From Sphingobacterium bovistauri (lineage in GTDB: Bacteria > Bacteroidota > Bacteroidia > Sphingobacteriales > Sphingobacteriaceae), in the NCBI RefSeq assembly GCF_020295405.1, contig NZ_JADEYP010000003.1, positions 149,365 through 213,364 on the forward strand: a stretch of 64,000 nucleotides of DNA, given 5' to 3'. This document shows, one piece after another, positions 1-7,766 of the stretch (its first letter is position 1; the number at the start of each line of letters is the position of its first letter). The notes beneath the pieces are model-generated. The model worked only from the letters and a program-made list of their open reading frames with translations, was not told the origin of the DNA and did not search any database. A program made the translations under genes and the position numbers.

Positions 1-2
1 AA

Positions 3-143
3 CGTACAGGGGTGAAAATTGGAGCAATAGAGGAAGTTGCTTATCGTATGGGATATATTAATAAAGAACAGTTAACCAAAATTGCAGAACCTTTACGTAA
101 ATCAGGTTATGGTGAGTATTTGGCGAAAATTGTTGACAAATAA
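3..143 (+). CDS. rmlA: Glucose-1-phosphate thymidylyltransferase, C-terminal end (partial)
   Basis: Only the last 46 codons and the stop lie in the window; the gene runs in from the left. The visible peptide (GVKIGAIEEVAYRMGYI then LRKSGYGEYLAKIV) matches the C-terminal helices of RmlA/RfbA, which makes dTDP-glucose from glucose-1-phosphate and dTTP. This supplies the first step for dTDP-6-deoxysugars and so fits the FdtA/FdtC/FdtB set at 29625-31658, which needs dTDP-4-keto-6-deoxyglucose. An rmlB gene is probably just upstream but cannot be seen. Family assignment is firm; the pathway link is inference. Confidence 0.85.
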   Translation, partial: RTGVKIGAIEEVAYRMGYINKEQLTKIAEPLRKSGYGEYLAKIVDK

Positions 144-171
144 TTGAAAAACGTTGTTTTCACCATCCAGA

Positions 172-203
172 TTTGTAATTTCAAAAACTATCGAGTACTT
201 TTG
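172..203 (+). promoter_or_regulatory. Bacteroidota-type promoter in front of the regulator gene
   Basis: TTTG at 172-175 and TACTTTTG at 196-203 match the Bacteroidota -33 (TTTG) and -7 (TAnnTTTG) boxes with 20 bases between them. Transcription would start near 210, so the GTG at 203 that opens the longest frame cannot be the start codon. The first usable one is the ATG at 224. This is the best promoter match in the window and probably drives the regulator and the leader beyond it, and perhaps region A. Confidence 0.65.
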
Positions 204-223
204 TGACTCAAAGCTATTGGCCA

Positions 224-739
224 ATGCTGGATTCATTGATTACATCAAAGACGAGACTTAAATTATTAATCAAATTTTTTGTTTCTGCGAATAATCGTGG
301 ATATCTTAGGGGTATTGCTGAAGAGTTTAATGAATCGACGAATTCTATTCGTAAAGAACTTAATCACTTGACAGATGCCGGTTATCTCATTAGAGAGGAA
401 GGCGAGCAGAAGGTGTTTTACAAAGCAAATACTGAGCATACGCTATTCGGCTCCTTACAAGGGCTCATTCATAATTTTCTAGGTTTTGATCAGATGTTGG
501 AGCAGGTACTTGGCCGTGATGGAAATGTAGAAGAAGTAGCTCTTTTAGGAGATTATGCACAAGGTATAGATTCAGGACATATTGAAATAGTAGTTTTAGG
601 AAAAAATATTGATTCGTTATACTTATTACATTCAGGGGACAAAGCAGAAGGATTGTTAGATAAGAGAGTGAGCGTGTATACACAAGTACCCGAATGTACA
701 AGAATAAAAATAATTTTATATCAACGGGATATTATATAA
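224..739 (+). CDS. ArsR-like winged-helix regulator with degenerate nucleotidyltransferase-like domain
   Basis: This 171-residue protein has an N-terminal winged helix (roughly residues 1-75: SRTR-type opening helix, then YLRGIAEEFNESTNSIRKEL as the recognition segment, then a beta wing ending KVFYKAN). The C-terminal half carries GDYAQGIDSGHIEIVVLG, which resembles the core of MNT-type nucleotidyltransferases but seems reduced. Proteins of this kind often sit at the head of polysaccharide loci in Bacteroidota, where other species have an UpxY/NusG-type factor. The frame stays open back to a GTG at 203, but that codon overlaps the -7 box, so ATG 224 is preferred. It is inferred to control the locus; no target site can be shown. 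Confidence 0.7.
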   Translation: MLDSLITSKTRLKLLIKFFVSANNRGYLRGIAEEFNESTNSIRKELNHLTDAGYLIREEGEQKVFYKANTEHTLFGSLQGLIHNFLGFDQMLEQVLGRDGNVEEVALLGDYAQGIDSGHIEIVVLGKNIDSLYLLHSGDKAEGLLDKRVSVYTQVPECTRIKIILYQRDII

Positions 740-810
740 TTAGAAAAAGGCATAGAGCTGTTTCGATGAGAGTTGTGAATTGGAAGAATTAATAAATATT
801 TAAATGAAAG

Positions 811-920
811 AACAAGGTATCAAGATTGAAATCTTGATCCTTAAGTAGGGATCATCGGTTTTCAAGCTCGAAGCAGCGAAGGATAACGGCAGACCGCAAG
901 CTGAAGAAAACGGAAAGGGG
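811..920 (+). promoter_or_regulatory. Structured untranslated leader upstream of the polysaccharide operon
   Basis: The 284-base gap between the regulator and pseC holds no gene but several inverted repeats. There is a perfect 8-bp hairpin 819-826/831-838 with loop TGAA. An alternative 5-bp stem GATCC/GGATC (836-840/849-853) overlaps its 3' arm. A larger element is closed by GTTTTC 858-863 with GAAAAC 906-911 and an inner AGCT 865-868 with AGCT 899-902, enclosing a small CGG/CCG stem (887-889/894-896). The purine-rich GGAAAGGGG follows. No TAnnTTTG box was found in the gap, so it is probably read through from 196-203. The position is that of a JUMPstart-like leader, but the E. coli ops sequence is absent. 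Function is inference. Confidence 0.45.
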
Positions 921-1023
921 TAAAGTTGGAAGAGATGGGTTTTTGTGTGAATTTTACATTTAAAATTGTTTAGCGATTTTTATATAGGGATAAAATAAAA
1001 TATGCATGTTTTAAAAATAGAAA

Positions 1024-2226
1024 ATGGAAAATAAAATAATTCCTTACGGAAGACAACACATAACTGAAGAAGATATTCAAACAGTCATCGAAGCGCTAAA
1101 ATCAGATTATCTAACACAAGGCCCCAAAATCGCTGAATTTGAATCTAATTTTGCAAAATATGTTGGTTCTAAGTATGCTGTAGCCGTAACTAATGGCACT
1201 GCAGCTCTGCATTTGTGTGCCATGGCCCTGGATATTAAGGAAGGGGATAAAGTAATTACCACCCCAATTACTTTTGCTGCATCGGCAAACTGTGTGAGAT
1301 ATTGTGGAGGAGAAGTTGTTTTTTGTGATATTGATCCGAAAACTTATCTCTTAGATATAGATTCAGTACGTAATTTACTACAAGCTTCCCCTAAAGGAAC
1401 TTATAAAGGTATTATACCTGTCGATTTTGCGGGCAGATCTGTAAATTTACAAGATTTCAGAGCTTTGGCAGATGAGTACAATCTCTGGATTATAGAAGAT
1501 GCATGCCATTCGCCAGGCGGGTACTTTATTGATGAAATTGGTAATAAACAGTTATGTGGAAATGGTAAATGGGCCGATGTTTCAGTATTTTCATTCCATC
1601 CTGTAAAACATATTGCCTGTGGAGAGGGCGGAATGATTACAACCAATAATGAAGAGATTTATAAACAACTTTTGAGACTCCGATCACATGGTATAACAAA
1701 AGGGGATGATAGGTATAACAACACCCTTGCTTTTGCAAATGGGGGGAATGAAGAAGCTATTGTTTATCCTGGATGGTATATGGAAATGCAAACGCTTGGA
1801 TTTAATTATCGCATTACCGATTTCCAGGCGGCTCTTGGAAACAGCCAGTTAAATAGAGCTGATGAAGGTCTTGAAAGAAGGAGAGAGATTGCTCAGACTT
1901 ATGATGTAGCTTTAAAAACAAAACCGTATGTAAAAGGGCAATCAGGCACTGTAGATGGACATGCTTATCATCTCTATGTGTTAGAGGTTGCGGATAGACT
2001 GGGATTATACAACTATTTACGAGAGCAAAACATATTCTCACAAATTCATTATATACCATGTCATCTTATGCCATACTACCGTGATCTAGGTTGGAATGAA
2101 GGGGATATGCCACATGCTGAGAATTACTATAAATACTGTTTGAGTTTGCCAATGTATCCGACTCTAACTGAAGAAGAGCAAAAGTTTGTTATTGATACCA
2201 TTGATAGTTTCTATAAATCAAGATAA
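1024..2226 (+). CDS. pseC: PseC-like UDP-4-amino-sugar transaminase
   Basis: A 400-residue DegT/DnrJ/EryC1-family PLP aminotransferase. The family member PseC aminates C4 of UDP-2-acetamido-2,6-dideoxy-L-arabino-4-hexulose in pseudaminic acid synthesis. The opening IPYGRQHITEEDI and the block TNGTAALHLCAMAL are typical of PseC. EDACHSPGG holds the PLP-ring aspartate, and FSFHPVKHIACGEGG holds the Schiff-base lysine. It is the first gene after the leader and overlaps the next gene by one base. The usual partner PseB, which makes its substrate, is not adjacent; FnlA at 15043 makes the same 4-keto intermediate by known CapE chemistry. Subfamily call is strong; exact substrate is inferred. Confidence 0.85.
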   Translation: MENKIIPYGRQHITEEDIQTVIEALKSDYLTQGPKIAEFESNFAKYVGSKYAVAVTNGTAALHLCAMALDIKEGDKVITTPITFAASANCVRYCGGEVVFCDIDPKTYLLDIDSVRNLLQASPKGTYKGIIPVDFAGRSVNLQDFRALADEYNLWIIEDACHSPGGYFIDEIGNKQLCGNGKWADVSVFSFHPVKHIACGEGGMITTNNEEIYKQLLRLRSHGITKGDDRYNNTLAFANGGNEEAIVYPGWYMEMQTLGFNYRITDFQAALGNSQLNRADEGLERRREIAQTYDVALKTKPYVKGQSGTVDGHAYHLYVLEVADRLGLYNYLREQNIFSQIHYIPCHLMPYYRDLGWNEGDMPHAENYYKYCLSLPMYPTLTEEEQKFVIDTIDSFYKSR

Positions 2227-2756
2227 TGGAAAGGTTATCCACAAGTAGGTTAGATTTGGTTCCTATTAGTCTAGATTTTTGTACGCAACAATATGTTTCT
2301 TGGCTAAATGACCCTGAGGTATATAGATACTTGGAAACTAGGGGTAATTATACTCTCGTTGAGCTTAAAGAATACTTATCGAGTGTAATTCAGGGCAATG
2401 TTTTAATGTGGGCAATTGTTACTAAGGATTCTAAAAGACACATTGGGAATATTAAAATTGATCCTATCAATAAATTACACGGTTTAGCGGAGTATGGGAT
2501 ACTTATGGGAGAAAAAGAAGAATGGGGTAAAGGATATGCCAAAGAGGCTTCTCAGTCAGTAATTGACTATTGCTTTGGTGAAAATTTGAATCTGAGAAAA
2601 ATTACACTAGGTGTCGTCAAGGATAACGAAGTTGCTGTAAAGCTTTATGAAAACCTAGGGTTCAGAAAAGAAGGTCTTTATGAAAAGCATGTTGTTTATG
2701 ATGGTAAGTCATATGATATAGTAAGAATGGCGATATTTAATCCCTCTGTAAATTAA
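2226..2756 (+). CDS. GNAT acetyltransferase (RimL-like) of the nonulosonate cluster
   Basis: A 176-residue single-domain GNAT protein. It opens STSRLDLVPISLDFCTQQYV in the RimJ/RimL manner. The acetyl-CoA pyrophosphate loop is EEWGKGYAKEA and the late GNAT motif is NEVAVKLYENLGFRKEG. The start ATG shares its A with the stop of pseC, so the two are translationally coupled. In this setting it probably N-acetylates an amino group on the nucleotide sugar or on the nonulosonate. A PseH role (acetylation at C4 of the altrosamine) is possible, but the C-terminal domain of the protein at 5710 looks more PseH-like. Confidence 0.75.
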   Translation: MERLSTSRLDLVPISLDFCTQQYVSWLNDPEVYRYLETRGNYTLVELKEYLSSVIQGNVLMWAIVTKDSKRHIGNIKIDPINKLHGLAEYGILMGEKEEWGKGYAKEASQSVIDYCFGENLNLRKITLGVVKDNEVAVKLYENLGFRKEGLYEKHVVYDGKSYDIVRMAIFNPSVN

Positions 2757-2758
2757 GA

Positions 2759-3625
2759 ATGAAAAGCTTAAGAAAATTAATACTTGGTACGGCGCAATTT
2801 GGGCTAGATTATGGGGTAAATAATTCTATCGGTAAAATTTCATCATCAGAAGCCTGTGAAATTCTATGTTATGCTCGTTCTAAAGGTATTCTTACATTAG
2901 ATACTGCTAGTGCATATGGAGATGCAGAAGAAAAAATAGGTAATTATCATTCGAGCGCTGAAACTTCATTTGATGTTATAACCAAATTTGACAAATTGTT
3001 TGATTTGGGGTGGGAAGAATCTATTCAATTAAGTTTAAAAAAAATCAAAGTTCCAATTGTAGAAGCTGCGATGTTTCATTCTTTTTCATCTTATCAGGAT
3101 TCAAAAGCAGATCTAAAGATTATACAAGCGAAAGGAAAAGGTAAATATTTCAAAAGATTAGGTGTTTCTGTTTATACAAATGAAGAATTAGAAGAACTCC
3201 TAAATGACGACAATGTTGAATTGGTTCAATTACCTTTTAATTTATTAGATAACGATAGCCATAGGAATGTGATTCTTCAGAAATTGAAAGATGCAGGAAA
3301 AATAATTCATACTCGTTCCGTTTTTTTGCAAGGATTATTTTATAAAAGTTTGACAGAGCTACCTCCAACTCTTATTTCGCTAAAACCTCATTTGCTCGAA
3401 GCGAGACAAATAGCTGATGAAGCTGAGGTAGATATAGGAGTCTTGGCTTTACAGTATGTACTTTCTAAGGACTATATTGATGGAGTTTTAATTGGGATTG
3501 ATAGTAAAGATCAGCTGGAGAAGAATATCCATGCATTAAATCAAAAAATTAATCCTGTTGTTTTTGAAAAGATAGACGCTATAAGAGTAAATAATGTGGA
3601 TTTATTAAACCCTTCAAAATGGTAA
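2759..3625 (+). CDS. Aldo/keto reductase
   Basis: A 288-residue AKR-fold protein. LRKLILGTAQFGLDYGV is the usual opening of AKRs found in surface-sugar clusters. DTASAYGDAEEKIG carries the catalytic Asp and Tyr, ITKFD the Lys and AMFHSF the His of the AKR tetrad. GVLIGIDSKDQLEKNI near the end is the NADP-binding segment. It ends six bases inside the next gene. The classical pseudaminic and legionaminic pathways have no AKR, so this enzyme points to a modified product, perhaps oxidising or reducing a side-chain carbon ahead of the aminotransferase fused in the next gene. That role is inference. Confidence 0.75.
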   Translation: MKSLRKLILGTAQFGLDYGVNNSIGKISSSEACEILCYARSKGILTLDTASAYGDAEEKIGNYHSSAETSFDVITKFDKLFDLGWEESIQLSLKKIKVPIVEAAMFHSFSSYQDSKADLKIIQAKGKGKYFKRLGVSVYTNEELEELLNDDNVELVQLPFNLLDNDSHRNVILQKLKDAGKIIHTRSVFLQGLFYKSLTELPPTLISLKPHLLEARQIADEAEVDIGVLALQYVLSKDYIDGVLIGIDSKDQLEKNIHALNQKINPVVFEKIDAIRVNNVDLLNPSKW

Positions 3626-5694
3626 ATTCTAAAGTAATTATTATAACACAGGCCCGCATAGGAAGCTCAAGGTTTCCTGGAAAAGTATTGCAGCCTTTAG
3701 GAGATGGAACATTATTATCGACTCATCTTTATCGATTAAAAGAGTCTAAGACTGCTGATCAAATTATAGTAGCGACTACTAATGAACCCGATGCTTATAA
3801 AATAGAGGAAATCGCAGTAAAAAGTGGCGTCAAAACCTACCAAGGATCGTTGACAGATGTTCTAGATAGATTTTACAACGCTGCAAAACCGTATTCTCCG
3901 GATTATGTAGTTAGAGTTACATCTGATTGTCCTTTGATCGATGCAAGTTTATTAGATAATATCGTGAAAAAGACTATTGATGGGGGGTATGACTATGGAG
4001 CAAATATTTTTACTGAATCATATCCTGATGGTCAGGATATAGAAGTTTTTACTTTTAGTGCGTTGGAAAAAGCGTGGAGAGAAACAACCCTAATTTCTGA
4101 TAGGGAACATGTCACGCCATATATTAGAAATAATTCAACTTTTAAAGGTGGAGACCTCTTTGTTTCTTCAGATTTTCCAGCACTAACTAATTTTAACCAT
4201 GTCCGTATGACAGTGGATGAACCGAATGATTTAGATGCCATAAGTATTTTGGTTGATCGACTTGGGGTTAATGATACATGGTTAAATTACGCAAATTTCA
4301 TACATAATAATATAGATTTATTTTCTAATCAAAGAATTTTAAGAAACGAGGGATTTTTGAATTCCATAAAACAAGATTTTAATATGGGAAAAGGCCAAGA
4401 ACTATATAAAAAAGCCAAAATGTTAATTCCAGGAGGAACTATGCTTTTGTCGAAACGTCCCGAAATGTTTCTTCCAGATTTTTGGCCTGCTTATTATTCC
4501 AAAACTGCAGGATGCCGAGTGTGGGATTTGGATGGAAAGGAATATAGGGATATGAGTATCATGGGAGTAGGAACAAATACACTTGGTTATAGTCATATTG
4601 AAGTAGATGAAGCTGTCATGAATGTTGTTAAGACAGGAAATATGTCAACTTTAAATTGCCCAGAAGAAGTTTATTTAGCAGAAAAGCTCATTGAAATTAA
4701 TCCTTGGGCCGATATGGTACGATTTGCTAGGAGTGGAGGCGAAGCTAATGCAATTGCAATTCGAATTGCAAGAGCAGCAGCAGGTAAGGACAATGTAGCT
4801 ATTTGTGGCTATCACGGGTGGCACGATTGGTATTTATCTGTCAATCATAATGATTCGGCAGACGGTTTAAGTAATCACCTTTTACCTGGTCTGAATCCAA
4901 TGGGGGTCCCTTTAAATTTGAAAAATAGTGTTTATCCATTTCACTACAATAATTTTGAAGAGTTGAAAAAGATTGTAATGGAGAAAAATATAGGTGTAAT
5001 AAAAATGGAAGTTGTTCGTAATATGGGGCCTGAAGATGATTTTTTACATAAAGTGCGTAAACTTGCAACTGAAAATGGCATCGTCCTCATTTTTGATGAA
5101 TGCACTTCTGGATTTCGAGAGACCTATGGTGGACTGTTTAAAAAATATGGTGTTGAGCCTGACTTAACTGTATTTGGAAAAACTATTTCAAATGGATATG
5201 CTCTTACTGCAATTGTTGGTAAAAGAGAAATAATGGATGCAGCTCAAAAGACATTTATAAGTAGTACCTTTTGGACGGAAAGAATAGGTCCCACTGCCGC
5301 ATTAAAGGCGTTGGAGGTTATGGAACGAGAAAAATCTTGGGAGGTAATAACTGCAATCGGTAATGGAGTACGTGAAGGTTGGGCTGAGATTAGTCAGAGA
5401 CATGGTCTTGAAATATCTATTTCGGGTTTACCTGCGTTGAGTACTTATAGTTTCAATTCTCCTGACAGTCAGAAGTATAAGACTTATCTAACTCAAGAAA
5501 TGTTACAAAAGGGATTCTTAGCAAGTACGAATTTTTATGCATGCATGGCACATAAAGAAAAAGATATTGAGGAATATTTTGATGCTTTAGATGGCATATA
5601 TCATATTATTTCAAAATGTGAAAAGGGAAATGAAGATATTGATCGTTTGTTATGGGGGGGCGTTTCTCATTCAGGTTTTTCGAGATTGAATTAG
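3619..5694 (+). CDS. Fusion: CMP-nonulosonate cytidylyltransferase + class III PLP aminotransferase
   Basis: This 691-residue protein has two enzyme domains. Residues 1 to about 235 are a SpsF/PseF-type cytidylyltransferase (IITQARIGSSRFPGKVLQPLG, then VTSDCPLID and REHVTPYI). Residues about 250-690 are a class III aminotransferase of the glutamate-1-semialdehyde aminomutase kind: RSGGEANAIAIRIARAA, CGYHGWHDWYL, IFDECTSGFRE, and FGKTISNGY with the PLP lysine. The first domain would activate the nonulosonic acid with CTP, the PseF step. The second suggests an extra amination of the sugar or a side group. It starts six bases inside the aldo/keto reductase gene, supporting a joint job. The fusion is seen directly; the substrate of the aminotransferase half is unknown. 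Confidence 0.8.
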   Translation: MVNSKVIIITQARIGSSRFPGKVLQPLGDGTLLSTHLYRLKESKTADQIIVATTNEPDAYKIEEIAVKSGVKTYQGSLTDVLDRFYNAAKPYSPDYVVRVTSDCPLIDASLLDNIVKKTIDGGYDYGANIFTESYPDGQDIEVFTFSALEKAWRETTLISDREHVTPYIRNNSTFKGGDLFVSSDFPALTNFNHVRMTVDEPNDLDAISILVDRLGVNDTWLNYANFIHNNIDLFSNQRILRNEGFLNSIKQDFNMGKGQELYKKAKMLIPGGTMLLSKRPEMFLPDFWPAYYSKTAGCRVWDLDGKEYRDMSIMGVGTNTLGYSHIEVDEAVMNVVKTGNMSTLNCPEEVYLAEKLIEINPWADMVRFARSGGEANAIAIRIARAAAGKDNVAICGYHGWHDWYLSVNHNDSADGLSNHLLPGLNPMGVPLNLKNSVYPFHYNNFEELKKIVMEKNIGVIKMEVVRNMGPEDDFLHKVRKLATENGIVLIFDECTSGFRETYGGLFKKYGVEPDLTVFGKTISNGYALTAIVGKREIMDAAQKTFISSTFWTERIGPTAALKALEVMEREKSWEVITAIGNGVREGWAEISQRHGLEISISGLPALSTYSFNSPDSQKYKTYLTQEMLQKGFLASTNFYACMAHKEKDIEEYFDALDGIYHIISKCEKGNEDIDRLLWGGVSHSGFSRLN

Positions 5695-5709
5695 TCTATA
5701 ACAAGGTTT

Positions 5710-6744
5710 ATGAAGAAATTTCCATCTAAATACAAGTGTATTCGCCAAAATGAATATAGTATTGGTGAGTACGCCATTGTGCCCATTCGATATGAGGATC
5801 GATTGGATATTATGAAGTGGCGTAATGAACAGATATATCACTTACGGCAGAATGGACAATTGACTCCGGATGATCAAGACCGGTATTTTGATGGAGTGGT
5901 CTCGAAATTATTTGAGGACCACCAGCCTAATCAACTTTTATTTTCTTATCTAGAACGAGGTCATTGCATTGGTTATGGCGGCTTGGTTCACATCAATTGG
6001 GTTGATCGTAATGCTGAAATCTCTTTTATAATGGACACTTCTTTGGAGGATCAATATTTTCGAAAGCATTGGCAGAATTATTTGAGATTGATTGAGAAGG
6101 TCGCATCCCATCAATTGGGTCTATACAAAATATACACTTACGCTTTTGATTTAAGACAGGAGCTTTATTCAGCTATAGAGTCTGTGGGATTTGAACGCGA
6201 AGCAACCTTACGCAATCACTGTCTGTATGAAGGAATATTTAAAGATGTGGTTATTCATTCGAAATTTTGTCAATCTATAAATTTTCGGCGGGCATCGAAA
6301 GACGATGTAAAGATTACTTTTGAATGGGCTAATGATGTATTAACACGCCGAAATTCATTTTCTTCAGAGGTTATTTCCTTTGATGAACATAAACAATGGT
6401 GGTATAATAAGATGATTGACGAAAATGCAAATTATTTTATTTGTGAGGAAAACGGTATTCCAGCAGGTTTAGTAAGGTTTGATAAGGCTAGTGAATCCCC
6501 AAATCTTATAATTGGAGTAACCTTAGCACCAAGCCATCGAGGTCGGGGCTTAGCAGAAAAGTTCTTGAAACTAGTTTGTAAAGAAGGTTTAGAAGAAACA
6601 AAAGACATTATCCACGCCTATATTAAAGAATCTAATTTACCTTCGATACGAGCATTTGAAAAAGCTGGATTTGAGCTTGTAGAGGAGACGGAAATAAATG
6701 GAGTAGTATCCAGAAAATATCAATTGAACAAAAATGAAGAATAA
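5710..6744 (+). CDS. Tandem GNAT acetyltransferase (two domains), C-terminal half PseH-like
   Basis: The 344 residues hold two GNAT domains. The first (about 15-185) is RimL-like, with AIVPIRYEDRLDIMKWRNEQ and an end in IESVGFEREATLRNHCLYEG. Its CoA loop is poorly conserved, so it may be inactive or atypical. The second (about 190-340) begins NFRRASKDDVKITFEWANDV, with RRNSFSSEVISFDEH and the CoA loop SHRGRGLAEKFL. That pattern fits PseH and the acetyltransferase half of PseG-PseH fusions. It overlaps pseI by 11 bases. No PseG UDP-sugar hydrolase domain is present here or elsewhere in the cluster. Together with the gene at 2226 the locus has three GNAT domains, one or two more than standard pseudaminic synthesis needs. 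Confidence 0.75.
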   Translation: MKKFPSKYKCIRQNEYSIGEYAIVPIRYEDRLDIMKWRNEQIYHLRQNGQLTPDDQDRYFDGVVSKLFEDHQPNQLLFSYLERGHCIGYGGLVHINWVDRNAEISFIMDTSLEDQYFRKHWQNYLRLIEKVASHQLGLYKIYTYAFDLRQELYSAIESVGFEREATLRNHCLYEGIFKDVVIHSKFCQSINFRRASKDDVKITFEWANDVLTRRNSFSSEVISFDEHKQWWYNKMIDENANYFICEENGIPAGLVRFDKASESPNLIIGVTLAPSHRGRGLAEKFLKLVCKEGLEETKDIIHAYIKESNLPSIRAFEKAGFELVEETEINGVVSRKYQLNKNEE

Positions 6745-7759
6745 AGTATTTATAATCGCTGAACTCTCTGCCAATCATGGAGGGAAGATTGAAACCGCTA
6801 TAGAAACGATTCGGGCTGCTAAGCGGGCGGGCGCCGATGCTATTAAGATGCAGACTTATACTGCTGACACTATTACATTAGACTCAGATAAAGATGATTT
6901 TATCATAAAGGGAACTATATGGGAAAATCAGAAACTCTATAATCTTTATCAGGAGGCTTATTTACCGTGGGAATGGCATGCGGAGCTTTTTAAAGTAGCC
7001 AAGGAAGAAGAGCTAGTGTGTTTTTCCTCTCCATTTGATAAAACAGCCGTTGATTTTTTGGAAACATTAGATTGCCCTATATATAAAATTGCATCATTCG
7101 AAATTACCGATATTCCATTGATAGAATATGTAGCCGCAAAAGGAAAGCCAATTATTATTTCAACTGGTATAGCAGATTACGATGATATAAAACTGGCAGT
7201 CGATGCTTGCCGATCTGTAGGGAATAATGATATTACGCTTCTAAAGTGTACATCGTCATATCCAGCTCCAGTCGATGAAGCGAATCTTATTATGATGAAG
7301 AGATTCGAAAAGGATTTTGATGTGAAAATAGGTTTGTCAGATCACACTTTAGGAACTGTAGTTCCTGTTGTTTCAGTAGCAATGGGGGCAACAGTAATAG
7401 AAAAACATTTTATACTTGATAGATCCATTGGAGGGCCAGATGCATCCTTCTCCTTAAATGAAAAGGAATTTACGGAGATGGTTACTGCAGTTCGACAAGC
7501 AGAAAGTGCAATCGGTAACGAAAGTTATCTCCTAACTCCAAAACAACAATCTGGTAAAGCATTTTCGCGATCACTATATGTCGTTGAAGATATACGGGCA
7601 GGTGAGAAAATTACTGAGAAGAATGTGCGTTCTGTTAGGCCAGGCTTTGGACTTCATCCTAAATTATATAAAAAAGTTTTAGGAATGGTTAGCAAGGTAG
7701 ATTTAGAAAAAGGTGATAGGCTTTCAACAGAATTTTTAGAAGGCAAAATCTTTTTATAA
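6734..7759 (+). CDS. pseI: Pseudaminic acid synthase family (NeuB/PseI-like)
   Basis: A 341-residue NeuB-family synthase that condenses a 6-deoxy-hexosamine with phosphoenolpyruvate to give a nine-carbon sugar. FIIAELSANHGGKIETA, ADAIKMQTYTADTIT, CTSSYPAPVDEANL, IGLSDHTLGT and IEKHFILDRSIGGPDASFS are the PseI signatures; the ending SIGGPD is closer to PseI than to NeuB. The C-terminal 65 residues (RSLYVVEDIRAGEKITEKNV) are the SAF/antifreeze-like domain. It overlaps the tandem GNAT gene and is followed by the flippase. This is the strongest evidence that the locus makes a nonulosonic acid. Confidence 0.9.
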   Translation: MKNKVFIIAELSANHGGKIETAIETIRAAKRAGADAIKMQTYTADTITLDSDKDDFIIKGTIWENQKLYNLYQEAYLPWEWHAELFKVAKEEELVCFSSPFDKTAVDFLETLDCPIYKIASFEITDIPLIEYVAAKGKPIIISTGIADYDDIKLAVDACRSVGNNDITLLKCTSSYPAPVDEANLIMMKRFEKDFDVKIGLSDHTLGTVVPVVSVAMGATVIEKHFILDRSIGGPDASFSLNEKEFTEMVTAVRQAESAIGNESYLLTPKQQSGKAFSRSLYVVEDIRAGEKITEKNVRSVRPGFGLHPKLYKKVLGMVSKVDLEKGDRLSTEFLEGKIFL

Positions 7760-7766
7760 CTGCATA

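Noticed and set aside
224..739. MNT-type toxin-antitoxin component
   Set aside because: There is no HEPN partner gene, and a winged helix with a degenerate nucleotidyltransferase region fits a locus regulator better.
811..920. Known JUMPstart/ops element or a named riboswitch
   Set aside because: The ops core is not present and no riboswitch consensus could be matched by eye; reported only as a structured leader.
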